From assembly GCF_023072595.1 (NCBI RefSeq), contig NZ_JALLGK010000013.1, forward strand, positions 1 to 64,000: a stretch of DNA of 64,000 nt. The letters are read 5' to 3'. Made by a program: the position numbers and the translations under genes. Below are positions 1-8,663 of this stretch, one piece after another. The DNA is from Streptomyces sp. XM4193 (GTDB lineage Bacteria; Actinomycetota; Actinomycetes; Streptomycetales; Streptomycetaceae). Below the pieces are notes generated by a model, which was not told the DNA's origin, searched no databases, and saw only the letters and a list, made by a program, of their open reading frames with translations. The first letter of the stretch is position 1. Every line of letters starts with the position of its first letter.

Positions 1-73
1 GGTTGATAGGCCGGATATGGAAGACCTGTGAGGGTTGGAGTTGACCGGTACTAATAGGCCGAGGGCTTGACCA
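1..73 (+). rRNA. 23S rRNA, 3' end only
   Basis: The first bases carry the conserved 3' terminus of bacterial 23S rRNA, including the ACTAATAGGCCGAGGGCTTG stretch that closes the molecule in actinobacteria. The rest of the gene lies upstream of the window. About 125 bases separate it from the 5S gene, which fits one rRNA operon. The exact 3' end is estimated to within a few bases. Confidence 0.95.
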
Positions 74-198
74 TAGATTTGCTCGCGTCCACTGTGTGGT
101 TTCTGAGACAGCAACCCGTTCCGGTTGCTTCCAGAACAACTGAAGAGTGTGCTTGTTCACACCTTGTCAGATTTCCGCCTTGAACGGCGGTGATGGGG

Positions 199-317
199 TT
201 TCGGTGGTCATAGCGATGGGGAAACGCCCGGTTACATTTCGAACCCGGAAGCTAAGCCTGTCCGCGCCGATGGTACTGCATGCGGGAGCGTGTGGGAGAG
301 TAGGTCGCCGCCGAACA
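199..317 (+). rRNA. 5S rRNA
   Basis: The sequence shows the 5S hallmarks: a 5' strand TTTCGGTGG that pairs with CCGCCGAA at the 3' end, the conserved core GAACCCGGAAGCTAAG, and the GGGAGAGTAGG segment near the 3' side. The length is about 119 nt, as expected. It is the last gene of the rRNA operon whose 23S end opens the window, and a strong hairpin terminator follows directly. The ends are uncertain by a base or two. Confidence 0.96.
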
Positions 318-327
318 ATCATTAGAG

Positions 328-380
328 GGCCGTTGGTCTCAGCACACTCGTTGCTGAGACCAACGGCCTTTTTGTTTTTC
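328..380 (+). terminator. rRNA operon terminator
   Basis: A perfect 17-bp stem (328-344 with 352-368) has a 7-base loop and is followed by a T-rich tract. This is an unusually canonical intrinsic terminator for a high-GC genome and ends the rRNA operon just after 5S. Confidence 0.95.
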
Positions 381-451
381 CCGCTCGTATCGCGTTCACG
401 AAAAGTGGACGTGGGCACAGCTGCGCAGAGATTTCAGGACAGGAGCCACAC

Positions 452-2398
452 ATGTCGAACTCACCCGAGGACCGCAGGTCCCGGCCCGAGCGTTCGGATC
501 GACCCAGGGGGCAACGGCCCGGCGGGGGCGGTGAGTTCCGCGGTGGCGGTCGCGGGGACGAGCGTTCGCGTCCGCGTCGGGACGACGGACACCGAGACTT
601 CCGCCGTGACGCCGGCGACCGTGGTCCGCGTCGTGACGATGAACGTGGTGGGTTCCGTCGTGACCGTGACGACCGGGGCCCGCGTGGTGACGGCGATCGC
701 GGTGGCTACCGGGGTGGTCGGGACGACCGTGGTCCGCGTCGGGACGACCGGCCTTCGAACGGTGGCCCGCGCCGTGACGGTGACCGCGGCGGCTTCCGCA
801 GCGACCGGGGAGACCGGGGAGACCGTCCGACGGGCGGCCCCCGCCGGGACGGCGACCGCGGCGGCTACCGGGGCGGTCGGGACGACCGCGGACCGCGCCG
901 CGACGACCGGCCGTACGGCGGCCCCCGCGGGGACAACGACCGTGGCGGGTTCCGTCGTGACCGGGACGACCGGCCTTCGGGCGGCGGCCCGCGGCGCGAC
1001 GGCGAGCGTGGTGGCTACCGGAGCGACCGCGGCGACCGTGGTCCGCGTCGTGAGGACGACCGTGGTGGGTTCCGTCGGGATCGTGACGACCGGGGTCCGC
1101 GTGGTGACGGTGATCGCGGTGGTTACCGGGGCGGCCGGGACGACCGGGGCCCTCGTCGGGACGACCGGCCGCAGGCAGGTCCGCGTCGTGAGGACGACCG
1201 TGGCGGTTTCCGTCGGGATCGTGACGACCGGGGCCCGCGTGGTGACGGCGACCGTGGCGGTTACCGGGGTGGTCGGGACGACCGCGGACCGCGCCGCGAC
1301 GACCGGCCTTCTGGCGGTGGCCCGCGACGCGACGGTGACCGGGGCGGCTTCCGCAGCGACCGGGGAGACCGTCCGACGGGCGGCCCCCGCCGGGACGGCG
1401 ACCGCGGCGGCTACCGGGGCGGCCGTGACGACCGCGGACCGCGCCGCGACGACCGGTCCTCGGGCGGTGGTCCGCGCCGTGACGGCGACCGCGGCGGCTT
1501 CCGCAGCGACCGGGGAGACCGTGCGTACGCCGGTCCTCGGCGGGACCGGGACGACCGGCCGCGTCGGGACGACGACCGTGGCGGGCGGCGCCCGTACGGT
1601 CAGGGGCGGCCCGGTGGCGACCGTGGCGGGTACCGCGGTGGTCGCGAGGGTTTCCAGCGGGACGACCGCCGGATGGACCGTCCGCCGCTGCGTCGGCTGC
1701 CGATCCCCGAGGACGTCACCGGTGAGGAGCTGGACGCCTCGGTCCACCAGGAGCTGCGCACCCTGCCCAAGACGCTGGCGGAGGACGTCGCGAAGAACCT
1801 GGTGATGGTGGCCAGGACTCTGGACGAGGACCCCGAGGAGGCGTACGGGTACGCCAAGGTCGCGCTCCGGCTGGCGTCCAGGGTGCCGGCGGTGCGGGAG
1901 GCGATGGGCTTCGCGGCGTACGGCGCGGAGAAGTACGCGGAGGCGCTTGCGGAGTTCAGGGCGGCGCGGCGGATGACGGGCGCCCAGCACCTGTGGCCCG
2001 TGATGGCGGACTGCGAGCGCGGTCTGGGGCGTCCGGAGAAGGCGCTGGCGATGGCCGGCGAGCCCGAGGTACAGAAGCTGGACAAGGCCGGCCAGGTGGA
2101 GATGCGTCTGGTCGCGGCGGGTGCGCGGCAGGACATGGGCCAGGCCGAGGCGGCCGTGGTGACCCTGCAGAGCCCCGAGTTGGCGTCCGGTTCGGTTCAG
2201 CCGTGGTCGGCGCGGCTGCGTTACGCCTACGCGGACGCGCTGCTGGCGGTCGGCCGTGAGCAGGAGGCGCGGGACTGGTTCGCGAAGGCGGTGGAGGCGG
2301 ACCAGAGCGGAGTGACGGACGCCTCCGACCGGCTCGCGGAGCTGGACGGCGTCGAGTTCACCGATGCGCTCGACCCCGAGGCGGATGACGAGGCGTGA
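452..2398 (+). CDS. TPR-type protein with a long RGG/RDD repeat N-terminus
   Basis: This is a 648-residue protein of two unlike halves. Residues 1 to about 415 are low complexity and disordered, built from repeated arginine, glycine and aspartate units such as DRGGYRGGRDDRGPRRDD and GDRGGFRSDRGDR, resembling eukaryotic RGG RNA-binding regions. Residues about 418-648 form an alpha-helical TPR-like domain with no catalytic motif. The ATG has an AGGAG ribosome site 6 bases upstream. It follows the rRNA operon. A TPR-like protein in the same position next to a HAD phosphatase and tlyA is recalled in mycobacteria (Rv1691), but without this long tail. RNA binding or a ribosome-assembly role is inference from composition and position. 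The repeat half is open in several frames, but only this frame continues into the ordered domain with normal codon use. Confidence 0.9.
   Translation: MSNSPEDRRSRPERSDRPRGQRPGGGGEFRGGGRGDERSRPRRDDGHRDFRRDAGDRGPRRDDERGGFRRDRDDRGPRGDGDRGGYRGGRDDRGPRRDDRPSNGGPRRDGDRGGFRSDRGDRGDRPTGGPRRDGDRGGYRGGRDDRGPRRDDRPYGGPRGDNDRGGFRRDRDDRPSGGGPRRDGERGGYRSDRGDRGPRREDDRGGFRRDRDDRGPRGDGDRGGYRGGRDDRGPRRDDRPQAGPRREDDRGGFRRDRDDRGPRGDGDRGGYRGGRDDRGPRRDDRPSGGGPRRDGDRGGFRSDRGDRPTGGPRRDGDRGGYRGGRDDRGPRRDDRSSGGGPRRDGDRGGFRSDRGDRAYAGPRRDRDDRPRRDDDRGGRRPYGQGRPGGDRGGYRGGREGFQRDDRRMDRPPLRRLPIPEDVTGEELDASVHQELRTLPKTLAEDVAKNLVMVARTLDEDPEEAYGYAKVALRLASRVPAVREAMGFAAYGAEKYAEALAEFRAARRMTGAQHLWPVMADCERGLGRPEKALAMAGEPEVQKLDKAGQVEMRLVAAGARQDMGQAEAAVVTLQSPELASGSVQPWSARLRYAYADALLAVGREQEARDWFAKAVEADQSGVTDASDRLAELDGVEFTDALDPEADDEA
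640..1660 (+). repeat. Coding repeat array (RGG/RDD units)
   Basis: About 1 kb of irregular, highly similar direct repeats lies inside the preceding gene. Recurring blocks include GACGACCGTGGTCCGCGTCG, GGCGACCGCGGCGGCTACCG and GGCGGCTTCCGCAGCGACCG. Each encodes variants of a roughly 20-40 residue Arg/Gly/Asp unit. Near-identity at the DNA level suggests recent expansion by recombination or slippage, so length polymorphism between strains and assembly collapse are both likely. Confidence 0.88.
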
Positions 2399-2517
2399 CT
2401 CCGGGCGCGTCGCGGACGCGACCGTCCGGTGCGGCTGAGCGTGGGGGCCACGAGTTCTGACGTGTGACGGCGGCTCCGGGTGCGGATACCGGGCCGGTGA
2501 GTCGCGGCGACGAGAGT

Positions 2518-2556
2518 GCAGGGGGCGGGACTTCGCGCTGAAGTCCCGCCCCCTGC
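2518..2556. terminator. Bidirectional terminator
   Basis: A perfect 17-bp GC-rich stem (2518-2534 with 2540-2556) with a 5-base loop lies between the convergent TPR gene and desD. There is no U tract, as is usual for Streptomyces terminators. It can serve both strands. Confidence 0.85.
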
Positions 2557-2638
2557 TGCTGCGTTGGGCCGCCGTGTCGTGTGTTGGATCTCCGACGGCC
2601 GCTGCGACTCCTGCCCGACGGCCGCTGCGACTCCCGGG

Positions 2639-4453
2639 CTACGCGGCCGAGGGTTCGCGGGTGCGGGCGTGGACGGCGAGGGGGTTGTGCAGGGTTCCGC
2701 TGATCTGGATGGCGCTCGCCGGATCCTGGAGGTCGACCATCTGCTTGTTGTCCCTGAGCTGGAGGCGGTTGAGGCAGGAGCGTGCGAACTCTGCCGCGAA
2801 CAGGTCGTACTGCTCGAACTTCGCGGCGAACTGCGGGGCGGACTCCTGGTAGTCGTGCACGCATTCGGCGACGCCGGCCCAGAACGCGTCCTCGGCCAGG
2901 ACGCCCTCGGCGTCGAGGGTGGCGCCGAGGAAGCGGAAGAAGCAGTCGAAGACGTCGGTGAAGAGCGAGAGCAGTTTCATCTCGTCCGGGACGTCGGCGC
3001 GGATGCGCTCCACCTCGGGCGGCAGTACGGCGGTGGGGTCGAGCACCGCGATCTCCTCGGCGATGTCCTTGAGGATCGCGCTTTCGGGGACGCCGTCCCG
3101 CAGGACCAGGATGATGTTCTCGCCGTGCGGCATGTACACCAGGTCGTAGGCGTAGAAGCTGTGCAGGAGCGGGGTGAGGTAGGCCCGCAGATAGTGCCGC
3201 AACCACTGGGCCGGCTCCAGCCCCGAGCTGCGGATGAGGGCTGCGGCGAGGGAGTTGCCCTGCTGGTCGGTGTGGAGCAGCGAGGCCATGGTGGCGAGCC
3301 GCCGGCCGGGAGCGAGAGCGGGCACCGGACTCTCGCGCCAGAGCGCCGCGAGCATCTTGGGGTAGGGCGAGCTCTTGTCGGCCGCGGCGGCGTACTCGCG
3401 GTTTCCGTACCCGATGGCGGCGCGTTCGCGGATGACGCGGACGCCGGTGGCCCGCAGCAGCTCGTCGTCGGCGATCAGACGGGCCAGCCAGTCGTTGATG
3501 GCGGGAGTGGCCTTCATGTAGGCGGCGGACAGGCCGCGGACGAAGCCCATGTTGAGCACCGAGAGAGCGGTCTTGACGTAGTGCTTGTCGGGAGCGGTGG
3601 TGTTGAAGAAGGTGCGGATCGACTGCTGTGCCTGGTACGTGTCGTCGCCCTCGCCGAGGTGCACCAGCCGCCGGTGGGCCAGTTCGGCGGCGAAGGTGAC
3701 GGAGATCTTGTGCCGCCACTGCCAGGGGTGGACCGGTATCAGGAGGTAGTCCTCCGGGTCGAGGCCGAGTGCGGTCAGCCGGTCGTGGAAGCAGCGCAGC
3801 AGATCCGGGCCGAGCTCCTCGGCGATCAGCGTCCGGTGGTCGAGGTCGTGGGAGCTGGTGAAGGTGGCGCGGTCGCGATGGGCGGCGAGCCAGACCAGAC
3901 GTACCGGGGAGGCAGTCTCGGGCGCGTAGTCGAGGTACTCGTGGGAGCCGAAGCCGAGTCGGCCGTTGTTGGCGACGAAGCAGGGGTGGCCCTCGGTCAT
4001 CGCGGCCTCGACGGTCTGGAAGTCCGCCTCGGCGAGCTGGGCGGCGGTGAGCCGGTGGTGCTCCAGTTTGTACGCGGTGCTCGCCAGGGTGGAGCTGATC
4101 TCCTCCAGGTAGACCGGCAGTACCTTCTCGGTCAGCCCGAGCGAGCCGCGCAGTTCGAGGAAGAACTCCAGGGCGTCGAGCGGGAGCGGGCCGCCGTCCC
4201 GTTCCCGGCTGATGCTGTCGTGATCGATACGCCAGTGGTCGAGTGCGCCGCGCGTCGCGGTGAAGCGGTACGCGGTCCGCCCGTCGTCGCTGGTGAGGAC
4301 GTAGTGGCCGGTGGATTCCCCGACCGGGTGGAGCAGCCGCTCGTGGGCGAACTCGGCGAGGGCCTTGCGTATCAGCAACCTGCCTGCGCGGGCCCAGAGT
4401 TCGGGCGTCAGATGGGGGACGGTCTGCTGGTGCTGGTGCTGGTCGGTGCTCAT
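2639..4453 (-). CDS. desD: DesD, NIS siderophore synthetase (IucA/IucC family)
   Basis: This 604-residue NRPS-independent siderophore synthetase is the last enzyme of desferrioxamine assembly. In the family it uses ATP to condense N-hydroxy-N-succinyl-cadaverine units and cyclise the trimer to desferrioxamine E. Visible family motifs are HPCFVANNGRLGFG near residue 155, IPVHPWQW near 240 and KTALSVLNMGFVRGL near 290, followed by the C-terminal FhuF-like segment. The ATG overlaps the desC stop by 4 bases, which indicates translational coupling. It is the last gene of desABCD and ends before a strong hairpin. Family and context make this call secure; which desferrioxamine is made is not visible. 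Confidence 0.97.
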   Translation of the reverse strand: MSTDQHQHQQTVPHLTPELWARAGRLLIRKALAEFAHERLLHPVGESTGHYVLTSDDGRTAYRFTATRGALDHWRIDHDSISRERDGGPLPLDALEFFLELRGSLGLTEKVLPVYLEEISSTLASTAYKLEHHRLTAAQLAEADFQTVEAAMTEGHPCFVANNGRLGFGSHEYLDYAPETASPVRLVWLAAHRDRATFTSSHDLDHRTLIAEELGPDLLRCFHDRLTALGLDPEDYLLIPVHPWQWRHKISVTFAAELAHRRLVHLGEGDDTYQAQQSIRTFFNTTAPDKHYVKTALSVLNMGFVRGLSAAYMKATPAINDWLARLIADDELLRATGVRVIRERAAIGYGNREYAAAADKSSPYPKMLAALWRESPVPALAPGRRLATMASLLHTDQQGNSLAAALIRSSGLEPAQWLRHYLRAYLTPLLHSFYAYDLVYMPHGENIILVLRDGVPESAILKDIAEEIAVLDPTAVLPPEVERIRADVPDEMKLLSLFTDVFDCFFRFLGATLDAEGVLAEDAFWAGVAECVHDYQESAPQFAAKFEQYDLFAAEFARSCLNRLQLRDNKQMVDLQDPASAIQISGTLHNPLAVHARTREPSAA

Positions 4454-5073
4454 CGGCTGACTCCTCGTGCTGCCTGGAACTGTTCGCGGGTGCAGGTGCT
4501 GAGGTACGCGTCCTTCTCCGGTTTGCTGATGCGTCGCTCGATCCGGAAGCCGACCGCCTCGTTGAGGCGGTGCACCGCCTTGTTGCCGACGTCGGGTTCC
4601 ACGACGACACGGGCGGTGTCGGGGTCGGAGAAGAGCAGCTCCATCACGGTGGTGATGACCGCTAGGGTGAAGCCGTGCACGGGGGCGTCGGTCGGTGCGA
4701 CCAGGAAGTGCATGCCCACATCGCCCGGCTGCGGCGGGTAGAGGCCCTTGAGTTCGAGCTCGCGGGGGTCGTATCGCTCGACGAGGAAGGCCGGTTCGCC
4801 GCGGTGGTGGCCGAGCCAGGCATCCGTGTGCGGTGAACGGGCGATCGCGCGGTACTCGCGTTCGACGTCGGCCGCGGTGGCGTCCTGCTGGAGCCAGTAG
4901 GCGGATTTGGGGTGGGTGAGCCAGCGGTGCAGCAGGGGTGTGTCGCGGTCCGGGTCGACGGGCCGTACGGTCAACTCGCCGACTCCGCCCGCGATGGTGC
5001 TGCGGTGGGCCGGCGCGGTGCCGGGCGCGGGTGGGGCGGCGGTGCCGGTGCCCGTGTTCGTGCGGGTGCTCAT
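4450..5073 (-). CDS. desC: DesC, N-hydroxycadaverine acyltransferase
   Basis: This 207-residue GNAT-like acyltransferase is of the IucB/RhbD type. The family acylates N-hydroxycadaverine with succinyl-, acetyl- or longer acyl-CoA to form the hydroxamate. The N-terminal 30 residues are Thr/Ala/Pro rich and probably disordered. The core includes HRWLTHPKSAYWLQQ near residue 50, GDVGMHFLVAP near 115, and RLNEAVGFRIERRI near 168, which is typical of these siderophore acyltransferases. It overlaps desB upstream and desD downstream by 4 bases each. Acyl-donor specificity, and hence desferrioxamine B versus E output, cannot be read from the sequence. Confidence 0.96.
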   Translation of the reverse strand: MSTRTNTGTGTAAPPAPGTAPAHRSTIAGGVGELTVRPVDPDRDTPLLHRWLTHPKSAYWLQQDATAADVEREYRAIARSPHTDAWLGHHRGEPAFLVERYDPRELELKGLYPPQPGDVGMHFLVAPTDAPVHGFTLAVITTVMELLFSDPDTARVVVEPDVGNKAVHRLNEAVGFRIERRISKPEKDAYLSTCTREQFQAARGVSR

Positions 5074-6392
5074 GCGGGGCTGGCCTCCAGCGGGTGGTCT
5101 GCGGCCTGCGGGGCGGCGAACTCCTGGAAGGCGATGGACCGTTCGACCGGGTAGTGCTCCCGGCCGAGCAGCTCGCGGATGATGCAGGAGTTGCGGTACG
5201 CCGCCATCCCCAGGTCCGGGGTGACGAAGCCGTGGGTGTGCAGCTCGGCGTTCTGGACGAAGATCTCCTCGCCCCGGTGGTCGATGCTGTAGTTCCGGGC
5301 GACGTCGTAGCGCTGTGCGTCGTCCCAGCGGATGCGGTCGGCGACGGGGGAGAGGAACGCCGGCACCTCGTAGCGGTAGCCGGTGGCCAGCACCAGGCCC
5401 TCGGTGTCCAGGGTGAAGTCCCGTTCCTGCTCGTGCTGGTGGAGCCGGAGCGTGTAGGTGCCGGTGGCCGGGTCGTGTTCGGCCGACTCCAGCGCGGTGT
5501 TGGTCAGCAGCCGGGTGGGGCGGTCGCCGCGCCGCTCGTGGGTGTAGAGCAGATCGAAGATGTCGTTGATCAGAGCCGCGTCGATGCCCTTGTAGAGGTG
5601 CTTCTGCTCGGCGTTGAGGCGGTCCCGGGTGCGGGGCGGCAGCGAGTGGAAGTAGTCGACGTACTCCGGCGAGGTCATCTCCAGCGTGAGCTTGGTGTAC
5701 TCCAGCGGGTAGAACCTGGGGGAGCGGGTCACCCAGTTCAGGCGGTAGCCGTGGACGGAGATGTCCTGGAGCAGGTCGTGGTAGACCTCGGCGGCGCTCT
5801 GGCCGCTGCCGACGACGGTGATGCTGCTTTTCGCCCGGAGGGCCTCCCGGTGTGCGAGGTAGTCGGAGTTGTGCACCAGGTCGCCGCCGAGGCCGCGGCA
5901 GGAGTCGGGTATGTGGGGCGGAGTGCCGGTGCCGAGCACCAGGCGGCGGGCGTGGTGCACCCGGCGTTCGCCGGTGGCGCTCTCGAGCGTGTGGACCGCG
6001 TAGAGCGCGTCCTGCTCCAGATACCCGACCTCGGTGACCTGTTGGCCGAAGCGGACGGTGGACAGCTGGTGCGCCGCCCAGCGGCAGTAGTCGTTGAACT
6101 CGTTGCGCAGCGGGTAGAAGCTCTCGCGGATGTAGAAGGGGTAGATGCGTCCGGACTGCTTCAGATAGTTCAGGAAGGAGTACGGCGACGTCGGGTCGGC
6201 CAGGGTGACGAGGTCGGCGAGGAACGGGACCTGGAGCGTGCTGTGCTCCAGCAGCATCCCGGGGTGCCAGTCGAAGTCGGGTTTGCTCTCCAGGAAGAGG
6301 CCGTCCAGCTCGTCGATGGGTTCGGTCAGTGCGGCCAGGCCGAGGTTGAACGGGCCCAGCCCGATGGCGATGAAGTCGTGCGCGGGGGTCAA
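5070..6392 (-). CDS. desB: DesB, cadaverine N-monooxygenase
   Basis: This 440-residue FAD/NADPH-dependent N-hydroxylating monooxygenase belongs to the IucD/SidA/PvdA class and hydroxylates the terminal amine of cadaverine. The FAD motif GLGPFNLG is at residues 11-18, the NADPH motif VVGSGQSAAEV near 190, and the C-terminal LATGY signature near 335. The start is a TTG with GGAG 6 bases upstream; no closer ATG or GTG keeps the FAD motif at the expected distance. It lies 29 bases after desA and overlaps desC by 4 bases. Confidence 0.97.
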   Translation of the reverse strand: MTPAHDFIAIGLGPFNLGLAALTEPIDELDGLFLESKPDFDWHPGMLLEHSTLQVPFLADLVTLADPTSPYSFLNYLKQSGRIYPFYIRESFYPLRNEFNDYCRWAAHQLSTVRFGQQVTEVGYLEQDALYAVHTLESATGERRVHHARRLVLGTGTPPHIPDSCRGLGGDLVHNSDYLAHREALRAKSSITVVGSGQSAAEVYHDLLQDISVHGYRLNWVTRSPRFYPLEYTKLTLEMTSPEYVDYFHSLPPRTRDRLNAEQKHLYKGIDAALINDIFDLLYTHERRGDRPTRLLTNTALESAEHDPATGTYTLRLHQHEQERDFTLDTEGLVLATGYRYEVPAFLSPVADRIRWDDAQRYDVARNYSIDHRGEEIFVQNAELHTHGFVTPDLGMAAYRNSCIIRELLGREHYPVERSIAFQEFAAPQAADHPLEASPA

Positions 6393-6421
6393 CTGCTTCT
6401 CCAGTCCGGTACGGGCGCGGC

Positions 6422-8086
6422 TCAGCCGGCGCGGAGCGGGGCGAGCGGGCGGCCGTCCGCGGTGGTGGCCGTGCCCTCGGTCGAGTCGGCGGGTGCGTCG
6501 GCGGGTGCCTCGGTCGGCGCGGGCGGGGCGGCCGGTGTCCGCTGTTCCCCGGCGGCGGTGGCCAGACGGTGTTCGGCGTGGCCGGCGAGAAGGTCGAGTA
6601 CGGCGCCGATGTCCCGCAGCGTGGTCTGCGGGTTGAGCAGGGTGAACTTCAGGTGGTGGGCGCCGTCGACCTTGGTGCCGGCGACCACCGCCAGGCCCGA
6701 GTCGAAGAGTGCCTGGCGGGCGTGGAGGTTGACCTCGTCCTGGAGCGCGGGCGGGGTGCCGCCCGGGGTCCGGTAGCGGAAGACCAGCGTGCTGAGGGTG
6801 GGGCGGGTGACCACCTCGAAGCGGTCGTCGGACTGCAGCAGGGCCCAGGCGTCGGCAGCCCGGTCCACCACCGAGTCGAAGAGTTCGCCGACGCCGGAGG
6901 CGCCCATGGTGCGCAGGGTGAGCCAGAGTTTGAGAGCGTCGAAGCGCCGGGTGGTCTGGATGCTCTTGTCCACCTGGTTGGGCGTCAGCTCACGGTCGGC
7001 GGCCTCCGGGTTGAGGTAGTCGGCGTGGTACGTGGCGTGCCGGAGCGTACGGCCGTCCCGTACCAGCAGGGCGCTCGAACTGACCGGCTGGAAGAAGGAC
7101 TTGTGGTAGTCCACGGTCACCGAGTCCGCGTGCTCGATGCCCCGCAGCAGCGGCCTGCGGGTGCGCGAGACCAGCAGCCCGCAGCCGTAGGCGGCGTCCA
7201 CGTGCAGCCATGCGCCGTGGCGTGCGCAGAGTTCGGCCAGCTCGGGCAGCGGGTCGATGCTGCCGAAGTCGGTGGTGCCCGCGGTGCCGACCACGGCCAT
7301 CGGGACCAGGCCCTCGCGGGCGCAGCGCTCCAGCTCCTCGGCGAGGGCGCGGGTCGACATCCGCCGCTGCTCGTCGACGGGCACGGCGATGACCGCGTCG
7401 TACCCGAGCCCGAGCAGGGCGGCGGACTTGGCCACGCTGAAGTGGCCGGCCTCGGAGGTCAGGATGCGCAGTCTGGGCAGTGTCTCGGCGGTGCGAAGCG
7501 GGCGTTCGCTGCTCCTGGCGACGCGTCGGCAGGCCTCCTCGCGGGCGAGCAGCATGGCCTGGAGGTTGGACTGGGTGCCGCCGGAGGTGAAGACGCCGTC
7601 GGCCGCGTCGCCGAGGCCGATCAGCCCGGCGGTCCAGTCGACGAGACGGCGCTCGATGAGGGTGGCGCCGACGCTCTGGTCCCAGGTGTCGAGCGAGGAG
7701 TTGACCGAGGACAGCACGGCCTCGCCGAGCAGCGCGGGTATGACCACCGGGCAGTTGAGATGGGCGAGGTAGCGAGGGTGGTGGAAGTAGACGGCGTCGC
7801 GCAGATAGAGGGTTTCCAGCTCGTCGAGGGCTGCGCCGGCGTCTCCGAGCGGGGTGTCGAGGTCCACCTCGCGGACGAGGGGGCCGAGTTCGGTGGTGGA
7901 GACGCCGGTCAGCGGGCGGGTGGTCCGGGCGATCCTCGACGCGACGCGGTTCACCCCCTCGGTGACGGTGCGCCGGTACTGGTCGGTGGTGGTCGCGGCC
8001 AGCAGCTGGTCGCGGGGGTTGTCGTTCCGGCCGGTGGGGTCAGCCGGCGACTTGCGGTCCTCGGCCGGGTGCGCGAGGAAGCTCAC
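6422..8086 (-). CDS. desA: DesA, PLP-dependent lysine decarboxylase
   Basis: This group II pyridoxal-phosphate decarboxylase converts lysine to cadaverine, the first step of desferrioxamine synthesis. The GTG start at 8086 has GGGAGGA 7 bases upstream and gives 554 residues. Visible features are HVDAAYG (PLP aspartate), the probable Schiff-base lysine at about residue 329 in VDYHKSFFQP, and TSGGTQSN. The last 50 or so residues are an Ala/Pro/Thr-rich extension. I recall the S. coelicolor enzyme as shorter (about 480 residues), so this tail is probably a dispensable lineage addition. It is the first gene of desABCD and is controlled by the iron-box promoter upstream. Confidence 0.96.
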   Translation of the reverse strand: MSFLAHPAEDRKSPADPTGRNDNPRDQLLAATTTDQYRRTVTEGVNRVASRIARTTRPLTGVSTTELGPLVREVDLDTPLGDAGAALDELETLYLRDAVYFHHPRYLAHLNCPVVIPALLGEAVLSSVNSSLDTWDQSVGATLIERRLVDWTAGLIGLGDAADGVFTSGGTQSNLQAMLLAREEACRRVARSSERPLRTAETLPRLRILTSEAGHFSVAKSAALLGLGYDAVIAVPVDEQRRMSTRALAEELERCAREGLVPMAVVGTAGTTDFGSIDPLPELAELCARHGAWLHVDAAYGCGLLVSRTRRPLLRGIEHADSVTVDYHKSFFQPVSSSALLVRDGRTLRHATYHADYLNPEAADRELTPNQVDKSIQTTRRFDALKLWLTLRTMGASGVGELFDSVVDRAADAWALLQSDDRFEVVTRPTLSTLVFRYRTPGGTPPALQDEVNLHARQALFDSGLAVVAGTKVDGAHHLKFTLLNPQTTLRDIGAVLDLLAGHAEHRLATAAGEQRTPAAPPAPTEAPADAPADSTEGTATTADGRPLAPLRAG

Positions 8087-8663
8087 GATCGGTCCTCCCG
8101 GAAGTGGGCGGGCGCCGTGCGGGCAGCACGAAGTCGCCTCACGGGCACGCGCGTTGACGGAGACGCGAGGTGGGGGAGCCCGTGGGCACGGCGCAGTGGA
8201 CAGGTTTGAAGTGAGGTTAGCCTTCCCTAATTTGAAAAGCAAAAAGTGGAGCGTGGCGTTCCGCTCGGCCGGGTGACGGGACGCTCAACCGGCGCCCGGC
8301 GGCGGCAGGTTCACCCGAAGGTGGCCGGTTCGGGGAGCGTGCTGTCCGGCTCGCGCCCGTCCGCTGCTCCAAGACTGCGTCACCCCGGCAGGCCCGGTCC
8401 GGGGCGTCCGGTGCCGAACGGATGGGCTGCCGCGGTGGGTCCGGCGCGGCAGCACGGGGGATCGTGGACGCCGCCCGGCTCGCGGGCCGCGCGGCCTCCC
8501 GCGCGAGGACGGCACCTCGCGCGCGTCGCCCCCCGTCGCGCGGTTCGGCCCGGTCTGCCGGTGTGCGGCCGTGTGCCGAAGGGCCGGGAGGGGTACGGCC
8601 GTCACCGCCGAGAGCCGGGCCGGGCGGCGGCGCGGGAAGCGTGCACCGGTCGCCGGCGGGGGC
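8087..8663. other. Gene-free region upstream of desA
   Basis: This 577-base stretch lies between the end of the DUF1015 gene and desA. It holds the desA promoter and iron box (8212-8242) and a leader of about 125 bases. From 8243 to 8663 I see no convincing gene; the open frames there lack ribosome sites and homology-like features. Confidence 0.7.
8212..8242 (-). promoter_or_regulatory. desA promoter overlapped by an iron box
   Basis: Read on the minus strand, a -35 TTGCTT (8242-8237) and a -10 TAACCT (8219-8214) are separated by 17 bases. The segment 8212-8230, TGAGGTTAGCCTTCCCTAA, matches about 15 of 19 positions of the iron box recognised by the DtxR-family repressor DmdR1/IdeR (TTAGGTTAGGCTCACCTAA). 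The operator covers the -10, which fits repression of desABCD when iron is plentiful. Confidence 0.85.

Noticed and set aside
640..1660. Repeat array as a possible CRISPR
   Set aside because: The units are adjacent, in frame and coding, with no unique spacers of constant length and no cas genes.
147..1805. 552-residue open frame over the 5S gene and the RGG repeat region, rich in Val/Thr
   Set aside because: It overlaps 5S rRNA, has no ribosome site, and is an alternate-frame reading of the Arg/Gly/Asp repeats. The 452-2398 frame continues into an ordered domain.
2592..2635. 19-base direct repeat CGACGGCCGCTGCGACTCC downstream of desD
   Set aside because: Only two copies 25 bases apart, with no flanking structure of an attachment site or insertion element.
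2516..4741. 741-residue plus-strand frame opposite desD and desC
   Set aside because: It is antisense to two clearly identified enzymes with conserved motifs; long antisense frames are normal in high-GC DNA.
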